64,000 bases of DNA, taken from NCBI GenBank assembly GCA_963457665.1, contig OY735231.1:38381906-38445905 (forward strand), in the 5' to 3' direction. The stretch is from Thysanoteuthis rhombus (lineage: Eukaryota > Mollusca > Cephalopoda > Oegopsida > Thysanoteuthidae). Positions within the stretch are counted from its first letter, which is position 1; each line of letters opens with the position of its first letter. Made by a program: the position numbers and the translations under genes. Below the pieces are notes generated by a model, which did no database searches, had not been told where the DNA came from, and saw only the letters and a list, made by a program, of their open reading frames with translations. Shown piece by piece: positions 25,701-35,146 of the stretch.

Positions 25701-28700
25701 TAGTACAAAATGATATGAAGAAAGGAAAATAATCAGTTTAAAGAGTCTCATCGAAGAGGCCCTACCTTTGCGCAATCAGTCTATCCCCGCAGCTGCCAAT
25801 CAAGGAAATGATGACCCAACTTTGAAAAATGGCGCGAAATTTGAATTCAAATGATTCTTTGAACGATCATTTCTGTTCGTTATTGACATCCAATAGCATC
25901 GAGGTATATTTATAATTTATCTTCACTTGATATAGAAGTTAAAAACATTTATAGATATAAATATATACGAACAAAACTGAACAGATTATTTAGCCAAAAC
26001 AAAAATATTCTCTTCAAAAATCCAGTTCTAAGAAAAAATATTCGGCACAAGGGCAATGGAGTGAGGTGAGGTTTCGATAGCCTTCTGCGGCCTTGAGTTT
26101 AAGATCGAAGCGTAGTATCTGTCATTCTCTTGTCAACAAAATATAGCATTGGCAGTAACTTCCCGTTTTGAATTTTAGATGTTATTATAATTGTATTTGG
26201 CACAAACAAGAAAAGGTGGTCCCCATTGTAAATTGTGAAGTTCACTAACGTCCCTACACTGTCTGTATATGTATGCGTGTATGTGTGGGAGGGGGTGTAC
26301 GTGCCTGTCTGATTAGGGTTAGGGATGAGAGATAGGGCCAACTTCAGGGTTAGGTTTAAAGTCACCGAAAAGAGTCAAAAGTTTGGCTTGGAAACAGTCT
26401 CAGGAACAGCAGCACAAAGTTTCTAAGGCGCCCTTTTTATTTGATAAAATAAAATGATACTAAATAATAACAAATGGTATTACATTGTACCCATTTATAC
26501 TAATAATGATTCCATTTTATTTCAACTTTTGAAGAACACATTCATTAATTTATGTGTATTGTTGATTTTTTCCCTATGTTTTTTTTTCATTACTTTTTCT
26601 TGACAACCGTTTGTACAAATAAAGTTACTAAGAAGTGAGGCAATTTCAGACATTCCTGTTTTAAAATGACCGCCGTTCCAGCTGTAGAATAACAGACGCT
26701 GATAACGAGCCAATCCTAAAAATACTAACCCCAACCCATTTAAAACGGGAATGGTAACAATAGCCCACTGCCCATATGTTTTGAATTTAATGTGGAAAAG
26801 GTCAACAATCTCCCATCTGGATACTCAAATCTAAAGATTGTTTACTTTTTTCAATTCTAATTACGAAAATAGATTTTTAGTTATGAAAAAGAACTGATCA
26901 AGTTTGATTAATTGCCACCCTAGCAGTAAATGATATATCTGCATGATGCTTACTCCTTCCAGAGATATCTACTTTTCTCTCGTTTTTAGCAGCACATTCA
27001 ACTTTTTGAAGACCGTATGCAATATTAAAAAAACTAAAAAAACTAAATGAACTTTCACTGGCGGTATGCAGTCTTAGATCCTGTGGTTTTTTCAACCAAA
27101 TTTTCTATTTATCCCTGTCCGAATGATAATGAATGTCTTCCCCGTCTTCTTAATCAACCACAATCCAGGGATTCCATTTTGGCCGTTTGATGGCCAAATT
27201 TGACAAATCTGACCTTTTTGAAACGCATTTGGCCATGAACTTTTTGATGTGGCCATATTTAAATTTCTGGCCATTTTTTATGTGTTTGGGGCCAGAAAAC
27301 GTCTCCAACTATCTGGCAACCCTGCCACAGTCAAAACTTGAATTGAAAATGATTTATTATTTCGCGCCTTCTACAACGTTTTTGAAAAATATTTGAAATC
27401 GCTGTAAAAATTTCATTGGTGAAATTCAATCAAAGATTTTTTAAGGAAAAAAATCATAGCAAGGAGGAAAGAAAATAATTTATTTGCATCATTTCCAGAT
27501 TTAATGTTGAGAATATTTTAAGGGAAGTAGCAAATTTAAATTGAAACTTTCCATTAAAAAATCCTTTCATCTATTAATTTTTCAACAAAAAATCTTTTTT
27601 TCGTATTTTAGACAGTTTTTTAAATTTACAAGTGGTGGAATATTGTACAAATATGCACTGAAAATGAATTATCAAGAAAGCGTAAAATAATTAACTAAAT
27701 GAAGGAAAAAGAATTCATGACAAAATTGAATTTATTAATTTTTTTAAAAAGCCAACAAAATGCATACTGGCATGAAAAAAATACAGCCAGCTTGAATTCT
27801 TAAACTCAATGATATTCATATATTCAGTAAATTTCATTGAATTAATATCACAGAAAACTTCTTCGTTGAAATTATTAACTGAACACAAAATTCAAATCTA
27901 AGAATAAAATTAATCAATCGGGAATCGAATAGTTCATTTTTCAATAAGAAATGAAATTTTAAGGAAAAAAATCATAGCAAGGAGGAAAGAAAATAATTTA
28001 TTTGCATCATTTCCAAGATGAATTTCATTTTAAACCGGTTATTTATTATCAACTTATGTCATTATAAATGTGCGTTAAATGAAGATCCTAAGAAGGAATA
28101 AATTTCAAATGTTTTAAAGACAGTTGGTGCGTTAGCGTTGATCAAGCACCATCAGAGAATAAAGAAAGATGTCATCTAAAACAGCCATTCTCAAAATTGG
28201 GGCCATACGGACCCCTTGGCACATTTGAAGTATAAGAGTGGTCATAGATTGAGATTATAACTAATCAATTTCCGTCAACATGTTCCAGTTGTATCTCTGT
28301 TTGACGATAGACTTGGAACCTGAGAATAGTTCTAAAGGGGGTCATGGCCAAGAAAAGGTTGAGAATGCCGTTCTAAAAAGTAAAATTTCTTTGAAATGAT
28401 AATATCAAGATGACTATTTTACCTTGCTCTGATTTCATCTGATCTACTCTTGAACTCACCATCTACTTATCTAATCGTGAATCTTTGAGAAAAAAATAAA
28501 ACATACAAATAAAATCATCATCATCCTACTATTTCAGGCGAATTTAACCATTGGCCCAATTTTCATCTTGTAAAAAACAAAATTGATCTTAAATATCACG
28601 AAAATAAAATCTGATCAGCCATTCAAAATAAATCACATTAACTAAACTAAGTTTACTTTAACTTACCATTACCAAATCTGCTTTGCTTGTGATACTTTCC

Positions 28701-28745
28701 GGTTTTGTTGTAAGCCCTGATTGTGTAAATGAAGCAACCCGGCAT
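9665..28745 (-). CDS. Snail/Scratch-family C2H2 zinc-finger transcription factor (two-exon model)
   Basis: The model joins 28667..28745 and 9665..10725, 1140 nt, giving 379 residues and TAG. The product should be a nuclear DNA-binding regulator; Snail proteins bind E-box DNA through their C-terminal fingers. The fingers lie at about 269-287 (degenerate), 296-316, 324-346 and 355-376. Family hallmarks are SRSWLLKGHMRTHTGERPY, then RAFADKSNLRSH, then a last finger ending in Cys rather than His (HKHKLEVC), the C2HC form of the last Snail finger. The N-terminal two thirds is Ser/Asn-rich, with basic patches near KKTKK. The exon 1 donor (phase 1) and exon 2 acceptor (phase 1) are compatible. The 17.9 kb intron is full of repeats. 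The family call is firm; the exon 1 link is inferred and other exons could intervene. An AATAAA on the minus strand at 9658-9653 lies just after the stop. Confidence 0.6.
10811..11246 (+). repeat. Family A repeat, near full length, tail split by a solo LTR
   Basis: It starts ctggtctggttattcattc and has the tttagcataaacttacattg block. Its 3' end (ttgacagttt) is broken at 11246 and resumes at 11619 (gttttgattaacagtttct). It lies inside the proposed first intron of the Snail-like gene. Confidence 0.85.
11247..11618. mobile_element. Solo LTR, short form (372 bp)
   Basis: It starts TGTTAGCC and ends TGTCACA (TG...CA), flanked by GTTT on both sides (11243-11246 and 11619-11622). About 200 bp at the left end are highly similar to 35156-35365. 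It lacks the central roughly 500 bp of that longer copy. No primer-binding site or gag-pol follows, so it is a recombined solo LTR. Confidence 0.7.
11725..11840 (+). repeat. Dispersed repeat 'family G' copy
   Basis: The block gttcgctttgcacgaatgccctt, then gcatgaatccacttct and agttatgggcaaatag, recurs at about 52030, 62205 and 62975. Type unknown. Confidence 0.6.
11841..13250. other. Intronic/unannotated, one dispersed repeat
   Basis: 12110-12255 (agagcatgaatgaaattctattttactacgtcag) recurs at 15605-15760 and 60895-61000, a low-copy dispersed repeat. Open frames at 12173 and 12826 lack any coding support. Confidence 0.4.
13255..13440. repeat. Degenerate tandem repeat, about 40-bp unit
   Basis: Units of 'ctcacttttgacccctt-aaa-gggaaaaagt' type, the same motif as the larger array at 52365-52925. 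It is preceded by tacccggtgttgccc. Confidence 0.65.
13651..13740 (+). repeat. Family A internal fragment
   Basis: Contains tttagcataatatttacattg followed by a C run. Confidence 0.55.
13741..15143. other. Unannotated intronic sequence
   Basis: Short open frames at 13653-14003, 14043-14318 and 14508-14726 show no family motif. There is a (GA)n run at 14656-14671. Confidence 0.4.
15144..15985 (+). repeat. Tandemly placed pair of a dispersed repeat
   Basis: 15144-15385 and 15760-15985 share aattgtgca.gttacccaca, aaatataaca-type and atctataaatcat blocks, and a closing gattaag.catgagctttaggg. An ATT/ATC microsatellite lies at 15429-15476. The spacer includes the repeat also seen at 12110. Confidence 0.65.
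15986..17257. other. Very AT-rich, nothing recognised
   Basis: No repeat family or exon-like signal is visible. Confidence 0.45.
17258..17750 (+). repeat. Family A repeat with internal duplication
   Basis: Full ends are present (caggtctggttagtcactc ... ggttgacagtttct). The central segment (gcatgaa...aactaaggga...taaacttaca/aga...) occurs twice, making this copy about 60 bp longer than others. Confidence 0.88.
17835..17922 (+). repeat. tRNA-like SINE head
   Basis: Box A-like ttgtagctaagttggtgtgag and box B-like acaggttcaagtttcac in tRNA order, separated by an enlarged anticodon region. Confidence 0.45.
18044..18459 (+). repeat. Family A repeat, near full length
   Basis: It runs from cccggttattcatgcaatag to ctgaagtgacttatgttggc with the tttagcataaacttacatta block. 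Confidence 0.85.
18460..21420. other. AT-rich intronic sequence, nothing recognised
   Basis: Short open frames at 18443-18649, 20837-21151 and 20944-21204 show no motif or splice support. Confidence 0.4.
21425..22395 (-). pseudogene. RTE-like LINE fragment, reverse-transcriptase domain (inactive)
   Basis: On the minus strand, going left from 22395, conserved RT blocks appear in order: GVHPVYVRVL, QKGVRQGDT, GIRVDGEYLNNLRF, TYGAETWNLTK, DIIESIRKLKWQWAG. They fall in several frames. The catalytic box that should read FADD is FAGE, so both aspartates are lost. Frameshifts and stops confirm a dead copy. The three or four short open frames in this interval are pieces of this one element. Confidence 0.85.
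22824..23045 (-). repeat. Family A repeat, 5' half
   Basis: The minus strand runs gtctggttagtcgcttaataa to the taaacacacattgtaaattg block. Confidence 0.75.
23086..23400. repeat. Family A-related repeat, two partial units
   Basis: 23226-23300 has the attgtaaattgaacc..cccaaaaagc core of family A. The following part (gggccccata.ccac...atttggttgcaaaagctctggcc) is paralleled at 23086-23175, so two diverged copies of a sister family lie in a row. Related traces occur at 24740-24860, 31130-31260 and 52965-53190. Confidence 0.5.
24037..24541. mobile_element. Non-autonomous TIR DNA element (505 bp)
   Basis: The ends are inverted copies: (gg)caatccttgcaata.cgca.ca, then cattttgaat. Both ends abut TATA, consistent with a TA-type target. 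No transposase frame is present. A shorter diverged relative is at 56413-56784. Confidence 0.65.
27439..27497 (+). repeat. 59-bp exact direct repeat, copy 1
   Basis: Identical to 27957-28015 (ttttaaggaaaaaaatcata ... catcatttcca), 518 bp apart. Near-perfect identity implies a recent local copy event. Confidence 0.9.
27957..28015 (+). repeat. 59-bp exact direct repeat, copy 2
   Basis: Second copy of the 27439-27497 segment, with no obvious element boundaries. Confidence 0.9.
28667..28745 (-). CDS. Candidate first coding exon of the Snail-like gene (divergent SNAG-like N-terminus)
   Basis: ATG at 28745 sits in a good context (A at -3), with an in-frame TGA 11 codons upstream. It opens 26 codons beginning MPGCFIYTIR and ending RFGN plus one base, then a perfect GTAAGT donor. 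Snail proteins begin with a short first exon coding the MPRSFLV-type SNAG repressor motif. Here only M, P, F and an aliphatic residue are shared, so SNAG function would be doubtful. The phase (1) fits the zinc-finger exon acceptor at 10725. It could instead start another minus-strand gene. Confidence 0.45.
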
Positions 28746-28870
28746 TGTCTCTTGTGGGTTGACGCAATATCCTTGTCAAGAGGATTTTTAGAGAAAACCT
28801 GAGAATTAAGACGAAGTCAAAATGATTTTGGATTTTTGTGCGTTCAGCATTTCAGTTGAGTCGCGTCAAA

Positions 28871-28878
28871 TGACGTAA
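28871..28878. promoter_or_regulatory. CRE-like site upstream of the candidate first exon
   Basis: TGACGTAA lies about 126 bp upstream of the candidate ATG (minus gene), beside CpG-containing sequence (gtcgcgtca) in an otherwise CpG-poor area. ATF/CREB-type factors bind such octamers. No TATA box is evident. Promoter function is inferred from position only. Confidence 0.25.
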
Positions 28879-31837
28879 TTGAAATGAAATGCGTGTTGTT
28901 GTTGTTTTTTCGTTTGGGATCTGTTTTTATTTTTATTTTTGTTATATGTTTCCTGTATTATTCTCTTATTGAATTGTTTTTGTTTTCATTATTGTACTTT
29001 TTGTTTTTGTTTTTAAAGACACACGACAGCGTTCCGTCCCAACCGGAGTTGCCAATTTAGCGCCTTTCTCGCTGAATTCAGCGCGTTTCTTGTTTTGGCA
29101 GTTCGAAAAAACGGATAGATTAGCGCAGACGTGATTTGATAATTTGGCCATCTTTTTAGTGCATTTTGGCCATTTTGGGTGTTTTCTGGCTGGCAGTCAA
29201 ACTAGCGCGAAAATATTTTTTTTTGTTGGCAACTCTGGCCTCAACAACAAAAAAATCGAAGATGATCAAATTGAAGACTTAATGTCTCAATATATTATGT
29301 GATGATTCTTCGTCTGAATCTGATATTTATTGCCTTTTACGTTGAGTAGTGAGTAACAAAAAACTAGTTAAAAGTTTAGAGCATTAAAATAAATTTTTAA
29401 AACCTATATTTCGGGGAAGAAATGGCAAAACTAGCAATTGCGTTCCCTCTCTCTCGGTCACAAGTTTTGTTGAGTGAATCGATTTTTATCACTTATTGAA
29501 TTGGGGGTTAAAGAAAAGAAGACAAAGGTCATAATTCTTTTTTTTTTAAGCAGAAAAAAGGTGGGACATTGGTCCAATAAGGCAGCCAAGGGGATTATTT
29601 CTGCCCTTGGCCTTTTCCTTACCAGCAGGGGTCAAAGCTATTTCCCAAACACGCACCTGTTTTAGCGGCACCTTGCAGACAAGAAAATCAATTAAAAATT
29701 GAGAAATCATCCAGGAAACCTGGAAATAAACACGAAAACATTCTCCTGGAACTTTTGGGTACAAATTTGAGGCACCAGTGACAAATAAGTTGCTAAAAGA
29801 TCGATTTAGCCAGGTAAGTTGCAATTTTTTTACTTTGATTTTAATTATTTTTTGTAGAAATATCTCATTAACCTGGAGTGAATTTTCCTTTCAAAGTTTA
29901 GCTATTAATAAAGAACTATTCTTGAAAATACATGCTGTGGTTTCTAATAAATACAGCAGTATTTCGATTCCAGAACATCGGTTCGTTTTTGGTTTATGCA
30001 ACAAGACGCACCTGTTGGCAAAAGATGGCCATTACTCATTACTAGCCTAAGGCCAGTCATCACTCTGATGTTAAAATGTTTTTGTTTTTTCTAGTGAACT
30101 ATCTTCATTAAAACGATTTTTAAAAATTGAATCGGTTTTCTTCCTTTTTGCAAACCTTTCTGTTTGAGATCTAGGATCTCAAACGGCTTTTTTATTTTCA
30201 TTTTTAATTTTAAGATTAAGTACCAACGATGTCATCATGTCAACAGTTAACCAGGTGGGAAGAAAATATAATTTTCTTTTCGCTAGTGATTTTTGGTGTT
30301 TTTAATCTTTTCCTGGATTTCGTTGTTTTTAAGGGGAAATATTTTTTCAGGGGCTTTTTTTACATGTTGTAAGTATGTACATATTGCAATGATAAATAGG
30401 AACGTTACTTTCCGTCCGTTGTAAGGATATGAGACTTTGAGGTATTCGGTTACATCCCTTGTGACTTACATTAGGTTATTTGCATGCACGACACCCCCTT
30501 TCATCGTGTGTCCCCGTGTGCTACTCCCGGGTGGGGCCCACCGCACACTTCTAGGCAGACCTTAGGCGTACACTCGGCTAGCCCCAAGCCCCCCCCCCAA
30601 TTTAATGAAAGCGCAAAAAATATTCATTAACATACCAAAGAAGTCTATTAAACAACCTTTACAAAGGAAGTAACAACTAGTAACAATCTATACAGAACTC
30701 CCTTGTAAAACCAGAAAGAAATATTTTTTTGAAAGGAATGAATTTCATTATTCATTATTTTTTATGAGTGAATTTCAATGATTTTTCAACCTCGGGATAT
30801 TGGCAGAAATGCCCACTGAAATCCATATTTAAATCATAAATAACAAGTAAGTTATAAGTAATAACAGACACTTTTTTGAATGAAAATGTAATTTTCAAAC
30901 GAAACGTCTGAAATCTTTCCTTTTCATGTCTAAGTTGACTCACAGTGATCTGAGGCGATCAGGGTTACCAGTTGGAGACATTTCTGGCAAAAACACGCAA
31001 ATAAAAGGCTAAAAAATGACCAAAATTGTTAATAAAAAAATGCAATACTGCAGTAAAACTAAAACCAAGAATTTATTCAAAATACTACTGCAATAAAGTC
31101 AACTTCTTTGTTCCGTACGAATGGCAGAAAGTGAGGGTTCAGTCTAGCATTACGATTATATTGTAAATAGAAACCAACAGCCCCGTTTAACTACCTTGGA
31201 AAAAAACTGACAAATTTCCAGAAGAAAAGATGGTCTTTTTGCGATTGAAAGCACAAAAGAAAATTATTTGTGGAATTCTTTTTCTATTTTTGAATGAAAT
31301 ATGAGAAAAGAAATGTCAAAAATGGCCAAATATTCTAATACAGCCAGACCAAAAAGTTCATAGCAAAATACTTTAAAATTCGGCAATAAAATGTCTGAAA
31401 TGGCATCTCTGTGATTGATCCCGCTATAGGTAATAAAAAGAAAAAAGAAAGAAAAATGAAGCAAACACATTTATTGGTTTATGAAAATAATCTTCGAAAA
31501 ATGGCTTTCTCTTAAATTGTGGAAGAAAATGCCCCCCAAAAAATGACCAGAAGAAAAGTAACAGGTGGAAAAGTCGCTGAACAAAAGTCACAATGATACG
31601 TTACTATTTGAGCTACTTTGAACATAATAGGAAAGAAGTCATAATGCTTCTGACTAGGGAAAAAAAATTCCCAAGTCATATTTCAATTTATTCAACATCG
31701 AGTAAGCAAGTGTGTGAAACTTAACAATCGGGACCACGTCTCCTATATTGTGCCAAATCGATAAGCCATCCCAGCCAGAAATTCGAGCAAAAAGGAATGA
31801 ACATTCTTCCCTCGTCTCTGTCTCTCTCTGTCTCTGT

Positions 31838-31869
<32 letters not shown>

Positions 31870-31967
31870 CTCTCTCTCTCTCTCTCTCTGCTAAATTGAT
31901 CCTCTAGGATGTGTCCCGTAGGACTCACTCACGCTTGTTGTTTTCTCTTTTTTTTCCATTCGAACTA
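28879..31967. other. Intergenic, upstream of the Snail-like gene
   Basis: 29040-29240 is CpG-containing and GGCCA-rich. 30490-30597 is a GC-rich patch in AT-rich DNA. 31813-31890 is a TCTG/TC microsatellite. Open frames (29474, 29546, 29778, 30755, 31264) have no recognisable domain. Confidence 0.4.
31813..31890. repeat. (TCTG)n/(TC)n microsatellite
   Basis: A compound run of TCTG, TGTC and TC units. The minus-frame Arg/Asp/Glu-rich peptide here is an artefact. Confidence 0.95.
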
Positions 31968-32115
31968 ATGATCACTGCCTTACAAAGGGCAAGAGAAGTA
32001 ACTTGTTCATTGATCAAACATTTTTCAAATTTTTAATTGATCACCCCCACCCCCAACACGGTATGCTGTCAAATGACATTGGTCACGTGGTGGTTTGAAT
32101 GACCATCAAATCCTG
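31968..32115 (-). repeat. Family A repeat, 5' third
   Basis: The minus strand has accacgtgaccaatgtc, gcatacc, gatcaattaaaaatttg and gatcaatgaacaagttactt. Confidence 0.75.
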
Positions 32116-33587
32116 TCCTTATTTCTTTTTTTTTGTCGATTAAAAAAAAAGAGCTTTTGATTTTATATCTTTTTAATCAATAAAAAGTTGTTTTTTTTCA
32201 AGTGTAATCAAATCTCCCGACATAAGTCACAGACCAACTATTTTTTTTTTTTTTTGTTTGAATTGAAGTGTATGAAATATCTAAAGACATCTGACAAGTT
32301 TATGAATCCGTAAGAATACTAATTTATTGATCGGCGAAAAATAGAAAACTCGTCATTAAACAGGAAGGATTAAGATCAGGCTAAACCAGAAGAGTATTTT
32401 TCACGAAAATATAATATGTAGTTTGATCTGCTTAGAATGAATCTGGCCTTTGTTTCTTCTGGAAGATTTTTCATTTTGGGGAAAAAGTATCTTCGAGTGA
32501 ATTGGCTCTAAAGTGGGTGTTCGATTTACAATTTACGTATAATCCAAAACTGGACCTCAATTTTGTGTCCATCTTCTTGACAGCAGATGTTGGACTTACA
32601 ATGTAAACATACTGCTAAACAGGGCCCTTATTTTGCGTCCATCTTTACGCATGATGATCCACAATATACAAAAAAGTCCAGTTAAATTAGCACATTTTTA
32701 GATTTCATTTATTCATTTTTACGATGTGCAGGCTTCTCGGTTCGTTACAGTGCAGTTCGTATAATATCATCTGCTTTCAATTTAGATTAAAACTTTATTA
32801 ATACACATTTGTAGACCAAACAAAGACGTTTTTCTACAAGTTATCTACAATTAGTCAGTGCAATAAGCTTACACAGACTAAAAATAAAACTAATCTTTCT
32901 TATATTAAGATCTAGCAAGGGTAGTGTTGTGAACTTTATTTCAAGTTCATTTCTAAAATTGAATTTAAAATCATAAAATACATAGAAACATCTAGATTTT
33001 CCAGGTACATATCTAAATCCACGAAATGCAATACGTATTAATTGAAAGCGTTCTTTTGATCTTCAACATTTATCTAATTGAAGTATTGTTCAATTTAGTA
33101 AAAAAAATATTACTTTTTATAGCTATAAATCAAAGCAAAATATTACTTTTTTATTACCACAAATTTATTTTTTCAATCAAATAAAATATCACTTCATCAA
33201 ATTCAATTTAAAATATCTCTTCATTAAAAAAAATCATAATCTAAATAGCAATTTCTGAACAATTACACGCAACTAAAAATATCTATGTTTAGATGAAGAA
33301 CATCTGCATTGGCAACACTGAGCAAGGGGCGTAACTCATATTTTGGTATATCGATCAGTGACGGCAATCGCTTTTTTCCTAGAGATGCAAACGCATCTAA
33401 TGAGAAAAATACTGCGTTTTTAGTGTAAATAGCCGACGACAATTATTTTGCTACGTTATCTTTTCTCGAACTTCTGGCAGCAGATAACTTTCAATGAAAA
33501 TATTCTCATCTTGGACAGTTTTATTTTCCTGCAATAAAGTTTCAAAGGTAAGTTTGTACTTTTTTGTCTGTCTTGAATTATTTATTT
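32116..33587. other. AT-rich intergenic
   Basis: A plus-strand CAAAG|GTAAGTT donor-like site at about 33547 follows CpG-bearing sequence (33340-33480). A noncoding first exon is conceivable but unsupported. Confidence 0.35.
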
Positions 33588-33998
33588 GAAACTGTCAACC
33601 AAAACTGTCAACATCAGTTTTTAGGTGATTCTGGCTGCTGACTAATACATATCACTTCAATGTATTTACAGGGTTGATAATTTGAACGTTTACTCCTTAT
33701 TATGTCTCGCAAAACATTTACTTTTGTTTTCGAAAATTCTTCACCGGGATATAAGTTTTGTTCAATTTACAATGTAAGGTTATGCTAAATTGGTCACTTG
33801 GATTGTGTCTGGCAGCGTTCACACTTATTTTTTTGTTTTTGTTTTTTCGATCCGAGCCTTTTAGTAATCAATGTTCAATAAAAGACGAGGGAAGTAATCT
33901 ATTCATTGATCACCCATTCTTTCCTCCTTTCCCAACACGGCATGCTGCAAAAAGACGTTTATTACATGACGGTTTCTATTGACTAGCTAACCAGACGT
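33588..33998 (-). repeat. Family A repeat, full length
   Basis: The minus strand runs from gtctggttagctagtcaatag to ctgatgttgacagttttggt-type end sequence. The short plus-strand open frame within it (33758-33982) is not a gene. Confidence 0.88.
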
Positions 33999-34095
33999 GC
34001 GGTTTTTTAATTTCAATATTTTCAAATTAATGTTTTTTTTTAGTTTGTTTGTGCGTGTATTTTATGAAATTGAAATCAGACTAGAGCAGTATGTA

Positions 34096-34375
34096 TTTCA
34101 TCATCATCATCATCATCCTTTTAATGTCCGTCGTTAGACCTTCGACAGATCTCTCTATCATGGGCGTCGCGGAGCCAGCAATCTCTGAATTTGTCTAGCT
34201 CGTCACACCATTTTACTTTCTGTCGGTCACAATTCTGCCTATGATATCTGGGGATCCATGTTATAGGTCGTGATATCCGGCGGTTGTCTGACATTCTTGC
34301 ATCATGTCTGGCCCACTACCATTTGAGCTTTTTAATGGTTTCCATGATATTTCAGACTTCGGTGACTGGGAAAAA
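34096..34375 (-). pseudogene. RTE-like LINE 3' end with (ATG)n tail
   Basis: Minus-strand copy of the 3' RT/C-terminal region homologous to 21440-21660. It ends at a CATCATCAT run (plus strand 34099-34116), which is the element's trinucleotide 3' tail. Strongly 5'-truncated. Confidence 0.75.
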
Positions 34376-35142
34376 AGTCTTCGGAATAAAAAGTCAGTGA
34401 AAAGAGTCATATTCTGAGATGGGGAAAAAACTTCATAGAAAAAGTAATAACTGGTTTCTGGTTCGGAAAAGAAAAGTCATGAGATGTTTTTCAATAAAAT
34501 AAGTCAATTTCATTTAATTTGCTGTGGTATAAAAAGCAATGTTTTAAAAAAAATGTAAGTGATGTTTTAATCTTTTAAAAAATATTATTATAGATATTTT
34601 TATCGACACATTAACTTCTTCAAAAATATTACTTATTTTATTAAAAATACTGTCATTAAAATAAATCAAAATGATACTTTATTTTTTGATAAATATTTTT
34701 AAATCAATTATGCCCCATGATCGCTAATATTTTTAGCTATAAAGTTGGCTTGAAATTGAAAAATGTTGCCGAGTTCAGTCATTCTAAAGACAGTTTTAGT
34801 TACAAATTTATACTTTATAATACGCTTTTTTTTACTACAATATTTATTTGTAGTGGTACCATGTCGAAAATTATGAATTCCGCAACAAATAGTTTCGGTC
34901 GTTTTGTGTCTTTATTATATTTCTTTAACTTTCTGAAGCAAAATAGCTTCAAGTTAGGGTTTTAATGCTTGTGAATTGAGAGAAAACATTTGCAGACATC
35001 TGTGGCTTTCAAATATTTTTGGTACTATTGCATCCCTGTGATCCACTTCGGAATGCGTCCTTCAGAGTGTAGTATCTGTTCATCTTACGTCACCGAAACA
35101 TTATTAGTGAATTATAGTTAGTTTTGTATTGAAATGAATTTT
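34376..35142. other. Very AT-rich, nothing recognised
   Basis: An 82-residue plus frame at 34717 shows no motif. Confidence 0.4.
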
Positions 35143-35146
35143 TAGT

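Larger units (their letters stand above)
24545..28666. other. AT-rich intronic sequence
   Basis: Apart from a 59-bp duplication (27439-27497 and 27957-28015), no family repeat is obvious. 27170-27330 and 29040-29240 share GGCCA-rich 'ttggccattttggcc' and 'gttgcca(a/g)' wording, suggesting a diverged repeat in opposite orientations. Confidence 0.4.

Noticed and set aside
26303-26325. Telomere-like gattagggttaggg
   Set aside because: Only about two units, no array; chance or a short remnant.
29546-30050. Possible exon pair around 29.5-30.0 kb with a CAG|GTAAGT site at 29815
   Set aside because: Frames are open on both strands, with no recognisable protein and no acceptor support.
31743-31928. 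Arg/Asp/Glu-rich open frame
   Set aside because: Translation of the TCTG/TC microsatellite.
33340-33547. Noncoding first exon ending at CAAAG|GTAAGTT
   Set aside because: Only a donor-like site and mild CpG content; no downstream plus-strand coding exon found.
34717-34965. 82-residue plus frame
   Set aside because: AT-rich, Phe/Asn/Lys-biased and without a domain or splice sites.
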